Of a DNA stretch of 64,000 nucleotides, positions 42,892 through 54,353 are shown piece by piece. Numbering within the stretch: the first letter of the stretch is position 1; the number at the start of each line of letters is the position of its first letter. The notes under the pieces were generated by a model. It ran no database searches, was not told the DNA's origin, and was given only the letters and a program-made list of their open reading frames with translations. The DNA comes from Hymenopellis radicata. Its lineage: Eukaryota > Basidiomycota > Agaricomycetes > Agaricales > Physalacriaceae. Location of the stretch: positions 62,001 to 126,000 of the forward strand of contig JADNRX010000039.1 in assembly GCA_015501595.1 (NCBI GenBank), read 5' to 3'. A program made the translations under genes and the position numbers.

Positions 42892-43308
42892 TCATAATTT
42901 ATGCGCCATTTTCTCGCAGATGTACATCTGGAGGACAAACAGGAGTATGATCAATCCTGTGGCGGACACGGCGAAAAACACGAGCTCGTATGAGGTATCT
43001 GATAGTCAACTCAGTCGACGCATTCCACGAATCCCGCCATACGTACATGCATCATAATTTAGTTTGCGATAGTCGTACCGAGGACCTTGAGCCTCGAAGG
43101 TGCATCGGAAGCACTGCGTCTTGCAGGCTGTGCACCAGAGTGTGTGATATGCGTCGGACTCGTTCTCGCGGCGCATGGGGGACCAGAATGGTTGGTCGAT
43201 TGGGCATCCACATCGGAGGGGGAAGTGAGTAGACTGGGGGTGATGGCAGTCTTCGCAGGTGGAGGGCACGAGGAGGAATTCGTTTACGCGTATGAGCGCG
43301 GTGGGCAT
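42892..43308 (-). CDS. Cys-rich mini-protein with C-terminal membrane segment, copy 2
   Basis: Two exons. The first starts MPTALIRVNEFLLVPSTCEDCHHPQSTHFPLRCGCPIDQP and contains LWCTACKTQCFRC and RYDYRKLNYDAY. The second, joined by gtacgt/tatcag, reads TSYELVFFAVSATGLIILLFVLQMYICEKMAHKL, a clear single transmembrane segment with a short basic end, and stops at 42892. The Cys/His layout parallels the gene at 24822-25191, and both end in a hydrophobic segment. It could be a tail-anchored zinc-binding protein with the Cys-rich head in the cytosol. The ATG at 43308 was chosen over one further upstream because the upstream codons show no similarity to copy 1. Confidence 0.68.
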
Positions 43309-44416
43309 GGTAGGGGGCGTACGTCGGAAGAATGATGATGAGCTATAGGTCTCGGATGCATTGAATTGTCGGATGGCGGCTGGGCATCGGTTCGGCAGCG
43401 TGCATACTAGACGAAACGGCGTCTCGTTTGACGCCGGCATGCAACTGTGAAGTCAAAGTCAATGATATGCTGATTGTGTAATTCAGAGCGCAAAGAACCC
43501 GTACGAGAGAGGAAAGACGGGAAGAAGTCTGTGGTAACGCGGCGTGGTTTACTCGTGAATGGGAAGCAGAGGCCCTGTATCGGCAGTGTTTGGTTAGCTT
43601 AGTGAACAGGAATAATAGAGTACGCCGCAAAAGTCGGATAACATCACTGCCAACGGGTATGCTCTACCTTGTCCGTGACAGGTGCAAAGTCACTGAACAG
43701 AGTCAGCCAGTGAAGAGGCCGGCGACCGATTTCATTTTATGCTTGACTGCGAGAGGAAACGTCCCAGAACCAATCGCACTTGACTAGAATTTATAACGAG
43801 GCTCCGTCCATAGTGCTTGTTCTATTCGGGATTCGGTACGCAAATCAGTAGCTCCATTTCATTATTCCTCGGAGCCGGCTTGTTTCTCCTTCCTCGCTTG
43901 TGCAAGGTCAATACATAGATAGGCACGCTATTCAAGTTGAAACAGATTGGACAAGTGCGAGCGCGCGCACTAACAGGAGGAGATCTGATGGGACTAGCAG
44001 AGCATTTGGTAGTGAAGCGCGTTCGAAGACCAGTCTGTCAAATATAAAACAGGCGCTCGAGTCTTGGGATTGCAGTAAAACGAAGAGTGAATGATCGCGA
44101 TCAAAAGAAGAGTTAGGGCCGACGGCAGTCACATCACGCGTGTGACTTTTGTGCAAACACCCCTTCACTGTCGACCTCGACGTGCAGCGTCCCTCCCGCC
44201 CTTGCTCACCGACCGCGACGACGACGGCGACCACGCGTACGCTGCTCTCCGCTGCGCTGGCCTACGACGACGACGGGTTTCTATATTCCTTACGACCATA
44301 TCCGGATCAGTGACAGTGACTGACATCAACGTCTGAATTCCTCTGGAGACCGTTTTAGGGCAGGATACCAAGGCACTGGAAAGGTAGCGTTCGCCGTCGA
44401 CGATAGCAGTGAGCAC
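43309..44416. other. Intergenic region upstream of the PAK-like kinase
   Basis: No gene supported in 1.1 kb. Short frames on both strands lack motifs or partner exons. Confidence 0.45.
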
Positions 44417-47400
44417 ATGGCATCATCCAGCGCCGGTTCAAATGGCAAGGCATCGCGATTTTCGACTTTAAAGGTGTTCAAGCTTTCCAAGAAGGACAAG
44501 GAGAGTTCGTTGCCTCCACCGCCGCCGCCAAAGGATCCGTACTACCTTAACAACCGGTCTTTTGCGTCACTCGTACCGGATTCCCATTCAATGCCCAGTA
44601 CACCGCTTTCACCTCCCTTCCAGTACCAATTTCCGCGCAAACAGAACACCTTTCCCCACCCGAGCAGTTCCTCCATGTCCCTCGTGTCCTCTGCTGCGTC
44701 GGCCCTGTCTTATTCCCCAGATACCTCTCACGGCCTTACCGCCAAGAAGTCGGGCTTTTTCAAGTTCAAGCGCAGCCCCAGGAGTCCCTCGGTCAAGAGC
44801 AGCAAGATGGACGATAATACTTCAACCCAGTCCTCGTCCCAATCCTGCGAGTCAACAGATGATGGCATCTCATTACCATGGAACTTTCAGGTATGTTTAT
44901 GGTTTGCATTTGAAAGGATATGCCCTTATTTTTGTTCGACAGCACCATCTACACGTCGATGACAAGTATGTCGCCTCAATCCATTCATTCCTTCAATGCT
45001 GACCACACTCTAGTCTGACGAACCTGCCACCATCCTGGACGACGCAGTTGGCTGACGCGGGGCTGTCGGAGGATGAGATTGCGATGATACAGCAGGCCAG
45101 GCGAGCGGGCGCGCGTTCACCAGCTTCACAGTATCTCTTCACGGATCGTCCCAGTTCCCCTACCGCATCGACCGAAACCAGCGCCTCGTCCGTGTTGACA
45201 CGTCCTACCCCGCGAACGACCTCTCTTCCTCGGCAGTTTTCCGACATGTCGCTACAAAACCACACACGACCGCCCCTCCCGGCTATCACTTCTTCACCAT
45301 CAAATGCATCCCTCCAATCATCCAGCCATACTACTCCGAGCAAGCCCAGAATACGAAACAATTCTGGCTCATCACTCAACTCAGATCACATGTCCCCGCA
45401 GCCAACCTCGCATCCCCAGCCGGTGCGGTTGCGGGTGCGCCATCTACTCCCCTGTCCGCCGGTTTCATGTTACCAATGGCATGGCAAGTCCGCCACCATC
45501 CTATGACAATTCCGTTAGCCCGACCATGCAGGGCTATCAGCCAGATAGGAAGGACAGGAGACTCTTCGAATCCCCTTCTTCCTCCCCTTCGGAAGCAAAG
45601 GCGCCGCAGCGCGCACCCAGTAATGCTTCATCTATTGCGAGCTCCAAGCGAGGCTCCAAACGAAGGTCGAAGAGATTTACCGCGCTACCCCCACGGCTGT
45701 CCTTGCACGCCCATGATATGTCAGACTTGAGCTTATGGAGCGAGGCTTTAATAAGTTCCATACCGAGTGACCTATCGAGTCCTAGCAGTGGGAGCGGGTC
45801 GGGGAGCGGAGGCGCCGGAGCTAGCACTCGAGCAACTGCCGGAACGAATGTGTCACCTTCATATTCTTTCTTGTCGGCGTCATCACCGTCAAGTAGTGAC
45901 AAGGACGCGGCTGGTCCGTCGACGTCGACAAGAGTAGCTCCATCTATTCCTCCGGTGATTGTGAACGAAGACTACGATGATGATGCGACTTCGAAGGCTC
46001 CCAGCTCGGCCCCGCTATCAGCCACTTCCTGGGCATGGGGCAAACGGCTTTCCACCAGCTCCCACAATTACTCAGCTCCTGCTCTTAATGAGAGTCAGAG
46101 TCCGATATTACCTATGATTCCGGGAACTGGCAAGCCAGGGGAGTCCGATAGGCTGAGCAGCGGTTGGCTGGACGACGAGGAGGATACGGATCGGCACAGT
46201 TATCTCAGTGCAGGTAGCAGCGATGGGTGGAGGGATTCCAGTCGTAGCAGTACATCGACAATGTCAACTGTGACGGTGACAGCGACGACGATTGTACGGA
46301 ATGTGAGTGTGGCGCGGCGCGCGGTGGCGAATGTGGTGGACAAGAGGAATCCTGGCTCTCTATCGAATAATCGGAGTTCGTTACCTGGCATGGGTGAGGA
46401 AGATGCCTCAGGTGGGTTGTTGCCATCGCCTACGACGGCAGAGTTTATGGGTCGCTCACGGCCAGAGAGCTTGCGACATCCGGCGTCGCCTCTGAGCTCC
46501 ATCTTTGACAGCGAGGAGGGCTCCGGGAGTACGTTGTCCAGTAACAGTCAAGAAACGCCCACGGATCCAGACAGGGCATCTACCTTACTATACTGTGCGG
46601 AAGAGTCGTCGCCAGACCCGACTAGGGCCAGATTCGAGACCGATTTTGGTGGCGTCGCCAAAGAGGTCGTACATCACGAGGAGGAGTTCGACGAAGTGGA
46701 GTCTGACGGGGGGTCCTACGAGATGGAGGAGGAGGCTCAGCATGTCAATGTCCATTCGAGGACGAGCATGTCTATTTCGCGCCCGACAATCGTTATCAGC
46801 GGTAGCAAACCTCTGGCGTCGCCTGGGCCGTTGACCTCTCTGACGAGCGCGACGCCGGTGACGCCCGCGCAACGATATCGAGGCTGGCTTTCGGAAGTGG
46901 TTAGACCGCTAGAGGAGTTTATCGACGAACCTATAGATCCACGGGAGTATTACTTTGACCTGCAGGAGATCGCGGAGGGAGAGAGCGGCTCGGTTTATGC
47001 TGCGACACTGGGGCGAGACAATCTGCAGAAGCTTAGGCTTCCCCCGCTTGTCAAAGCGCAGGACAGCGAGAATGCTGCCAAGGGTGTCACGTCGCTGGTG
47101 GCGATCAAGTGCGTGACGATCCTGCCGTCCGGATCCGAGAAGCTGCTGGACTTGGAGAGGGAGTTGAAGCTGTTGAAAGGGTTGATGCACACGAATATTC
47201 TGGGATTGGATGCGTTGTATGTGGATCTTCAGGACGACTCACTTTGGATACGAATGGAACTTATGGAACGGAGTTTGGCTGATGTCATTGGGTTGACGGC
47301 GGAGGGTCTTATGTTGCAGGAGAGGATGATGGCGCGGTTCGCGAGTGATGTACGGAATCTTTTTTTTTTTTTGCTTTATCGTCGTTGGTCCTGACGCCTT

Positions 47401-48086
47401 TCGCCAGATTCTTGAGGCTCTTCAATATCTTTACTCGCACGACATTGCTCATCGAGATGTTCGTTCGGACAACTTGCTATTGAACAGTCAAGGGTTCCTG
47501 AAACTGAGTAAGTGCAAAGTTTTGGTTAGTAACCGTAGCCCTCAACTGATTGATTTCGCAGCCGATTTTTCGAACGCCGTCCAAGTCACGCCGGAATGTT
47601 CAACGTCGACGGACCAGGTCGGAGTACTTTATTGGCAGGCGCCTGAAGTCAGATGGTATGTCTACTGTCTTTCAGCGATTGCTCTAATCCTGATCGCCGT
47701 CACAGCGGACCTTACGACCCTCTCAAGATTGATGTATGGTCGTTGGGTGCCACGGTCTGGGAGATGGCCGAGACGGAGCCGCCGTTTTCCAGCGCTTCCG
47801 TCGTCGAGGACAGATGGCCGCCGCTGTCGCAACCGGAACTGTACTCGCCTGCCTTCCGTGACTTCTTGCGCGCCTGCTCCGAACCCGCCGCCTGCAGACC
47901 CGCCGCCTCCGACCTTGCTAAAGTCAGTCTTGCCGTATCTTTCGTTAACGTCGACTTACCGTGTTTTGATAGAAATCCTTCATTAACAACGCCTGTGGTC
48001 GCGTTGTGATTGTTCAAGTCCTTTCGCAGTGTACCTCCATCGAGAAGAACTTGCAAGAACGTGAGGAATACCTACCCCAGTCATGA
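44417..48086 (+). CDS. PAK/STE20-type kinase with CRIB domain and atypical catalytic motifs
   Basis: The N-terminus is basic and Ser-rich (FSTLKVFKLSKKDKE). The CRIB motif is split by an intron: ISLPWNFQ | HHLHVDD, followed by LTNLPPSWTTQLADAGLSEDEI. This would bind Cdc42/Rac-GTP. A long Ser/Pro-rich linker leads to the kinase domain (about 46925-47980). The P-loop region is IAEGESGSVYAAT. VAIKCV holds the ATP-binding lysine. The catalytic loop is HRDVRSDNLLL, the metal-binding motif DFSNAV, and the activation segment ends QAPEVR, followed by KIDVWSLGATVWEMAETEPPF. The catalytic Asp and Asn are kept, but Lys is Arg in the loop and Gly is Ser in DFG. The end is EEYLPQS, stop TGA at 48084-48086. 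A run of 13 T lies in one intron (47360-47372). Confidence 0.82.
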
Positions 48087-48786
48087 TATACCCCGCCCGC
48101 CCCGCCCCTGCTCGTACAGTTATTATTTTATTTGCCATTTCATCTATCATTTATGTTTCGTAATACGCTTTCCACTGCATTCACTTTTCCAGGTTCAAGG
48201 ACTCTCTCGTGCTACCATGACTTGCTAACGAACGTTGATATCTCATCCACAAATCCTATTCACTGTTGGTTGTTTGTTAGATATATTTTTGCATATTGTA
48301 GGGGATTGTACATGATCGTGTTTTCGCATTCTGTGGCAATGAGTGGTAAGGAGTCATAACTTATCAGCATTGGTTGGTTCTGGTGCTATTTTGTAAGTAG
48401 AAGGGGAAGGGAGTGCCGTGATCCTCTCAAAGCGGACAATATGCCATCCCGCGCACTCGTGAATTGAATTCGAAGCAGATGATGGAGAAATACCTCGGAG
48501 AGCATGCCAATGTCGAAAGTGATCCCTCCTCTGAGGGAAAAACACAGAGTTCACCAAATGGCTGAGTGATTAATGAAAATGGCCTGGTTCTCATAGTATG
48601 CTGTCATCAAGACCTGACGGAGACATGACCACGGGAGACTAACAATCTGTAAAAGGAATAAATTCATTGAAATGTGAATACATGGATGGCTGTATGAAGC
48701 TATGGAACCTTCATGCTTTAATGCCGCCACTGAGCACGTTTAGACAACAGAGTGCTGTAGACGAGATGATTAGACGAGACCATATA
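48087..48786. other. Intergenic, nothing recognised
   Basis: A 700-bp stretch between convergent genes; no supported frames. Confidence 0.5.
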
Positions 48787-49806
48787 CTAAAACTTGAATT
48801 GGATGACATGCCTAAGATGGAGGTTATCGATTGAGAATCGTATTGTACCAGCAGCGTTGGCATATCGAACCTCAAGGGCGCTGCATGGCACGGAACGCCG
48901 CACGAACAAGAAGATGCTCAGCACCGCGATGATCTCGGCTTGCGTGTAGTCCCCCTCCTTTACCTTGATCAGCCACGGGTCCTCTTGCGTATCTGGTGAT
49001 ACCGCGTGGTATAGCCCCGCTGATGCCTTGTCGATGAGCTGCGCTGGGCAGTGGCCCGACGTGACTGCGGCTTGTACATCGGCGCGCGCATCCGCGTACC
49101 GGACGTCAAGATCATCGAGCTGTCCGGCAGCGATGGCGTCTATGACGGGCTGCACACCAGCGCCATACATGTTCGCCCGCGCCCCCATGATAGGTGCAAT
49201 GATTTCTGGGCGTTGTATGAATACAGCAATGAACTGTGTGACGGCGCGCACCAAGACCCGTTTTCAGAGTCAAGTTGCCTTGCAGACGCTTCACTGTGAC
49301 ATTTGCCTCTATCACATCGCACTGCGGGAAAATCAGTGCCAAAACATTGATGAAAAGGACGCTTTCATCAGACCTCGAGGCGCAAGGCGCGCTTCCATTC
49401 CTGCAGCCACCTGTCTTGGTAGGCTTCCCAGGTCTTTCTTTCGCGCTCGCGATCCTTTTTCATGGTCTTTCTTTCGCGCGCGCGATCCTCTGCCATGGTT
49501 TCTCGGTAGGCTTCCCACCTCTTTCTTTCCTGCGCGCGATCCTCTACCAAGTATTCGCAAAGGGCTCGTAAGGTGGCGTCATTGGCGCCTTGTTGGATGT
49601 GTTTGCGTTCCTTCTTACCCGATCGTTTGGGCTTAAATTTGCGATCCTCAATTGCAAGTTGACATCTTTCGTCCGACCACTGTGCGAGGGAAGCATCTTA
49701 CCTTGATTGCAGATGTCTTGCACGTCCGCTGAAGCCCACCCGCAAGGGGAATGGCGAATGCTGGCAGACCACTGGCAGACAGACGGAGACGAGACAAACC
49801 GAGCAT
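48787..49806 (-). CDS. Unknown protein: mitochondrial-type presequence plus charged coiled coil
   Basis: Exon 1 (ATG at 49806) reads MLGLSRLRLSASGLPAFAIP, an Arg/Ser/Leu presequence without acids. It joins (gtaaga ... attgag) to DRKFKPKRS and (gtaaga ... acaag) GANDATLRALCEYLVEDRAQ. A repetitive helical segment rich in Arg/Glu/Lys/Trp follows (ERKRWEAYRETMAEDRARERK, KTWEAYQDRWLQEWKR). After two more introns comes FIAVFIQRPEIIAPIMGARANMYGAGVQPVIDAIAAGQLDDLDVRYADARADV, ending RHVIQFKF at 48787. The WEAY units repeat at both DNA and protein level. I recognise no family. The intron from gtcacagtg to cacacag (66 bp) was needed to keep frame. Confidence 0.6.
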
Positions 49807-50046
49807 GATGGAGGTCAGTGGGCAAAAATGAAGGAAAAGTTAGACATGATCGGGGAGGCCCACCCGCCCGCGTAGAGAAGCATCATGAAGGCCTTCCCGC
49901 GCCTGGGCTGCCAATCGTTACGCCCTCGCCAAAGCTGACACTACGACGCACGAATACCTGAACCCCCTCGACCTTACAGTCTACTTAAATTACAGCTAAG
50001 TTACTCCCAAGACTATAAAATATTATATCTATCCCCCCGTCGCGCA

Positions 50047-52920
50047 TTACAACTCATCATGAACGTCCCCAGACGCCTGTACCGGGACCTGCTGCTCATC
50101 CCCAGACGGGGGTTCCGTCTCCACAACAGGCTCCGCCGTCGCAGTAGCCACCGGCGTCGTGCTCGTCGTCGTCTTCCGCGGCTTCGGCGTCTTCCGCTTC
50201 CACAGCTTCTGCAGATGCGTCTCCAGCACCTTGGCGCGCGCCTTCATCTCCGTCGTCTCGATGACAGGATCCTGATTGGGCTTGACCGATTTTTGCTTCT
50301 CCACGTAGGTGTTCAGCCACGTCTCGTGCTCCTTGAGCGTCTTCTCCAGCGCGTCGAGCTCCTCCTTTGTCCACTTGGACGGCAAGTCAGCCTCCAACTC
50401 GGCGGTAAGGTTTTGGCGAGCTTCGGTGAGGAACAAGCGAGTGCTCCAGTTCCACATCTGGCTGTTGTTCAAAGTCTGGGGGAAGGCCTCTTTCTCTTGG
50501 TAGCGGTGGACGATGGGGCGTTCAAGGCTCCTGAAAGAAGACGTTACTCGAGCGCTACAAAGGAAGGAGGGTGACTCACTCGAGAGCAATGCGCTTATCA
50601 AGGAATTGGGAAGTCTCCGCAATGTCACCCTTGTCGTGCAACCAAAGCATCGTCTCCTCCGTCTTCTCTTGTATGGCAGTACGCTCAGACGGCTGGGAGC
50701 ACACCTTGAAAGGCGTTGACGTATTCTCCTCGTCCAAAAGATCCCGGAGTTTGTAAAGATAACCCTCTAATGTATTTCTAGCTTCTTCTTTCTTGTTCTT
50801 AGCGTTCTCTTCCAAGTCCATGGCGCGCAATCTGTTCAAGTTGTTTAGCATAATGCCTGCTCCTAGTATGAAACGGTGCGTACCTGCTTCGGGCAGTCCT
50901 CTTCTCGGCGACCGTCATGGGGGGTATCGACGTGAAATAAGACGTAAAGTTCAATTGGATGGTGTTGGGAACAGGAGGCTTTTCTTCCTTGACTTCGCTT
51001 GACGATTCTGGTTCAGCTGCGGAAGAAGACTCGCCGCTAGCCTCTTCGGTCGCCTCGTCACTGTCCGAAGATGATGACCCAGCGCCAAAGAACCCTTTCA
51101 GTTTGCCTAGACGACGTTGAATATATTTCACTGGGACCTGTAAGATTCGTAGACGTACCTGCGATTGATTCATCCTTGATTTCACCAAAGGCGACAGCCT
51201 CGGTGACTGATACGAAACCAGACTCGGAGAGCATGAGGGTAGCTTTAACGACAGGATCGATCGCTCCCCGCTCAGTTAGATTACCGATTGCCTCTGTCAC
51301 GCCTTCGAGTTCAACTTCGAGTATCCTGGTAGGGAAGCCTCTGAAGGAAAGATTGAGTACAAGACGTATACATGAAGAGCAAAAAGACGTACGGAGCCGC
51401 CTCTTTCTTGTAATCGATGTGAATGCGGAAATCCTCCTTGCGCTTCAACGTCAAGGTCTTTTTGGTGCCGGCCTTTGAACCAGAGGGAAAAATAAGAGTG
51501 GAAATGCTTCTTGGTTTGGTATTGGCGGAAGCTGCCGCGGCGAAATATGATGCCTGAATGTCATGAAGGGATATATCGGAAACCTTGATGTCCTTGGTCT
51601 TGAATTGCCTGCTGAGGCCGGCACCGTGGAGAGCAGCACCGAGTACAGCCGCCTCGTCAGCGTTAACGTTCAACGCGATCTTGTCATCTCCGACTGCTGC
51701 GCGAACGGCAGTCTGCACCATGGGTGTTCTCGTGCCACCACCCATTAGGATGACGGACGATACTTGGTCCTATAAACAATTAGAATAAGGGAACAAGACA
51801 GAAAGATGTACATACTAAGCTCAGTCCAGCGTGAAGCAGTGCGTCGTAGATGGGTTGCGAGTACTTGTCCTTCAAGTCTTCGCATGCAGCCTCAAAAGCA
51901 GCGCGAGTGACTTTTGTCTTGAAATCAATGTCCCAAGCGAGACTCTCGACATTGGCAACAGCCTCGGTATTCGCACTAAGAATAGCCTTGACACGTCCTG
52001 CCTCTTTCCACAACTTGGCCATGCCACGTTTGTCTTGACGGATGTCTCGTTTGTGCTTGGCGATGAAATCGTCTGCCAGAAGTTCCCGCAACCTGCGGTC
52101 GAGCTCTGTACCACCAAGATGGCGGTCATAGCCGACACCTTTGACGGCGATACTTGTCGAGGGTGTCGCGTCCGAGGAAAAGGACACAACGGTAGCACAT
52201 ATGGAGGACGCTCCGGCATCGTAGATGACATGGTACTCTTCGTTGGCAAAGGTGCGTGTCATGGCGTAGTTGACCGCGACCGCAGTGCCGTCGTTGATGA
52301 GTGCGAGTGTACGCAGACCGGATATCTCGATCGCGTCCGCAACGGCATCTCGTTCAAACTGGGTGTAGTACGGGGGCACGGTAACGATGACGTCCTGAAC
52401 CTTCTCGCCAGCGAGAGACTCTGCGAGGCCCTTGACATACGCGAACTCCATGGCGACGAGCTCTTCAATGCTCCATTCTGTTCCGTCACTCCGACGAAGC
52501 GCCCCAGTCAGCCGCGGAGTCTCGACAACGTCGGCCGTCGATATCTTCCTAAAGTAGGACACAGGCTGCGAGTCGTACGGCGCGCCCTGGAGCAGCTTTA
52601 TCGACGAAAATGAATCGGAAGGAAATCTGGAAGCCTGGCGCAACCAGTCAGCGAAACATTCTACACGTTATGGACGGCGTACGAACCAGGTTGAAGGCAT
52701 CCGAGCCAAATAAACGGTCGTCCTTTTTCCATCCAACAGACGCCTGAATTTTTCGTTTCGAGTCCTTGTTCAGCAGTACGTCGAAGGGGACCCCTGGCTT
52801 CATCAGAGAGGCCTTTATCCAGTCCGTGCCATAGTCGATGGCGAGCACGGCGCCTAGCGTCGACGGCAGAAACGCTGCCAAAAATGAGAGAAAAAGCAGA
52901 TTTAATGTCCGCATTTTCAA
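50047..52920 (-). CDS. LHS1: ER-luminal Hsp70-like chaperone LHS1/GRP170
   Basis: Starts MKMRTLNLLFLSFLAAFLPSTLGAVLAIDYGTDWIKASL: a signal peptide followed directly by the Hsp70 phosphate-1 motif (IDYGTD). Next come QDVIVTVPPYYTQFERDAVADAIEISGLRTLALINDGTAVAVNYA and the phosphate-2 motif (YDAGASS). Then come GVGYDRHLGGTELD and the adenosine motif SSVILMGGGTRTPMVQ. A beta domain, an acidic Ser-rich linker (SSSSDSDEATEEASGESS) and a long helical domain follow. The protein ends VHDEL, an ER-retention signal, at 50047. The order and the HDEL identify the Lhs1/HYOU1 subgroup, which acts as chaperone and nucleotide-exchange factor for Kar2/BiP during protein import and folding. Two CACGTG sites lie 69-91 bp upstream of the start. 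Confidence 0.9.
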
Positions 52921-52988
52921 GGGAGATGGAAGAGACTGGGCATCGACGTTATATCGAGGACCAAAATGGTAACGGACACGTCGAGTGA

Positions 52989-52994
52989 CACGTG
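52989..52994. promoter_or_regulatory. CACGTG box upstream of LHS1
   Basis: Lies in gacacgtggcgg, 69 bp before the start at 52920, and is preceded by a related gacacgtcgag at 52975-52985. CACGTG/GACGTG elements are bound by bZIP and bHLH factors, including unfolded-protein-response regulators. Function here is inferred from the ER-chaperone context. Confidence 0.4.
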
Positions 52995-53005
52995 GCGGTG
53001 AGGAT

Positions 53006-53011
53006 CACGTG
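53006..53011. promoter_or_regulatory. Second CACGTG box upstream of LHS1
   Basis: Lies in gatcacgtggtac, 17 bp (start to start) from the first box. Confidence 0.4.
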
Positions 53012-53420
53012 GTACGAACTTGGCAATGGCCACTGGCCACTGGCCAGGCCTTGGCGTTGTGTCCTTCTGGTTTCCTTCCTCCGTCTTCTGTTGAACGCAA
53101 GGGCATATAGTACTACTTATTAATTGTTCCAAACGCAGCAATCACCCGGTAAAGCTTGGTCCCGCTTGACACCGACGGCTTATGTAAACCTGCTATTGTT
53201 CCTCCATTGTTCACAAAGTACAATGGCCCCTTTGAGGTAATTATAAAAGGACAATGGACTGATCTCCTCCATTCCATCTGTCTCCCCTTCTTGACGACCA
53301 CCGCCTTTCTCTCCACTTAACGCTCATTAACGCCTGGTTCAGCCGTGCTGAACCACTTCACGTCTACCTTACCTCCCCGGAATCTGAAAGCCTGGTGCTA
53401 AAAGTCATTCATTGTCCAAG

Positions 53421-54353
53421 ATGCTTCCTCCCCGTGCTTGTCAGTCGCCGTTGCTTCTTGGATGAAAGTCTTGCTAACGAGCCTGTAGACATCTTCATCG
53501 GCCTCAATGCCGTCCGCGTCCTGAGCATCATCGCCCTCCTACTTGTGTTTTCAAGCAACATTGTGACCCTCGTGCACGACGTTCAGGCCGTCAACAAGTT
53601 CCTGGCCGCCGGAGAAGACAAGGACTTGACCGACTGCGATTACATCGAGCAAGTGCTTTCAGAGATTTCCGCTTGCTATGTTATTCACGTTCTTTCAGAG
53701 GAAGCACTGTCCCAAACCAGGCTGCGGGCATATTCTGGGCTGTTCTCAACCGACTCTTGATCATCTTTCAGACAGTGTTCCTCATGCTGTCCGAGGTCGG
53801 GTGGCCCGCATCCTTCTTCCAACGCTTCTTCCCCATTCTTGGTGAAGACTTTGGCTTGGGCGCATTGGGAATCATCCAGTGCTTGTCAGTTTAACGCCTC
53901 TTCCCACCCATTTGCCCATCTCACTGTGTTATTTCCAGAATCGGCGCTGCTATTCTCTCTCACCACGTCGACGACTTTACATTGGTTTCCGCCTTCTTCC
54001 TCTTCGCCATCGGCTGCCTAAACATCTTCCTCGGGCTCATCTTCCGTCAAGGCGCCAAGCCCAAGCGATCCGTGACCTCATGGCGCGACCACGCGAAGAG
54101 CGCAGCCAAGAGCGCCCTTCCCACACACGTCGCGGGCATCCCAGTCCCCACCGGAGCTGCTGCCTCGTTCGTGTCCAAGGCGTTCTCCCACGACGAAGAC
54201 AAGAGCGCCTCCTCCTCGCCGAGCCCGAGCTTCAAATCGAGTCTGGGATTTGGACGCCAAGGCGAAAAAGCAGCCGGTCTGAAAGGATACCTCATCTCAA
54301 AGCCGATGGAGTCCCTCCCTCGTTATGCTCCGAAACCCGCTGGGAACGCGTAA
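53421..54353 (+). CDS. Four-TM membrane protein (DUF7598-like), unknown function
   Basis: The first exon encodes MLPPRA and splices (gtcagt/ctgtag) to YIFIGLNAVRVLSIIALLLVFSSNIVTLVHDVQAVNKF. Further segments are AAGIFWAVLNRLLIIFQTVFLMLSEVGW, ILGEDFGLGALGIIQCLIGAAIL and FTLVSAFFLFAIGCLNIFLGLIFRQG. This gives four hydrophobic spans and a long hydrophilic C-terminal tail (KPKRSVTSWRDHAKSAAKSALPTHV ... RYAPKPAGNA). The layout fits a basidiomycete membrane family of unknown function that I associate with DUF7598. The name is from memory and should be checked. Stop TAA at 54351-54353. Confidence 0.72.

Larger units (their letters stand above)
52921..53420. other. Divergent promoter region, LHS1 / DUF7598-like gene
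   Basis: 500 bp with the two CACGTG boxes, an imperfect ggccactgg repeat (about 53026-53046) and no gene. Confidence 0.5.

Noticed and set aside
51831..52613. 260-codon plus-strand frame opposite LHS1
   Set aside because: It is the antisense shadow of the Hsp70 coding region and has no motif of its own.
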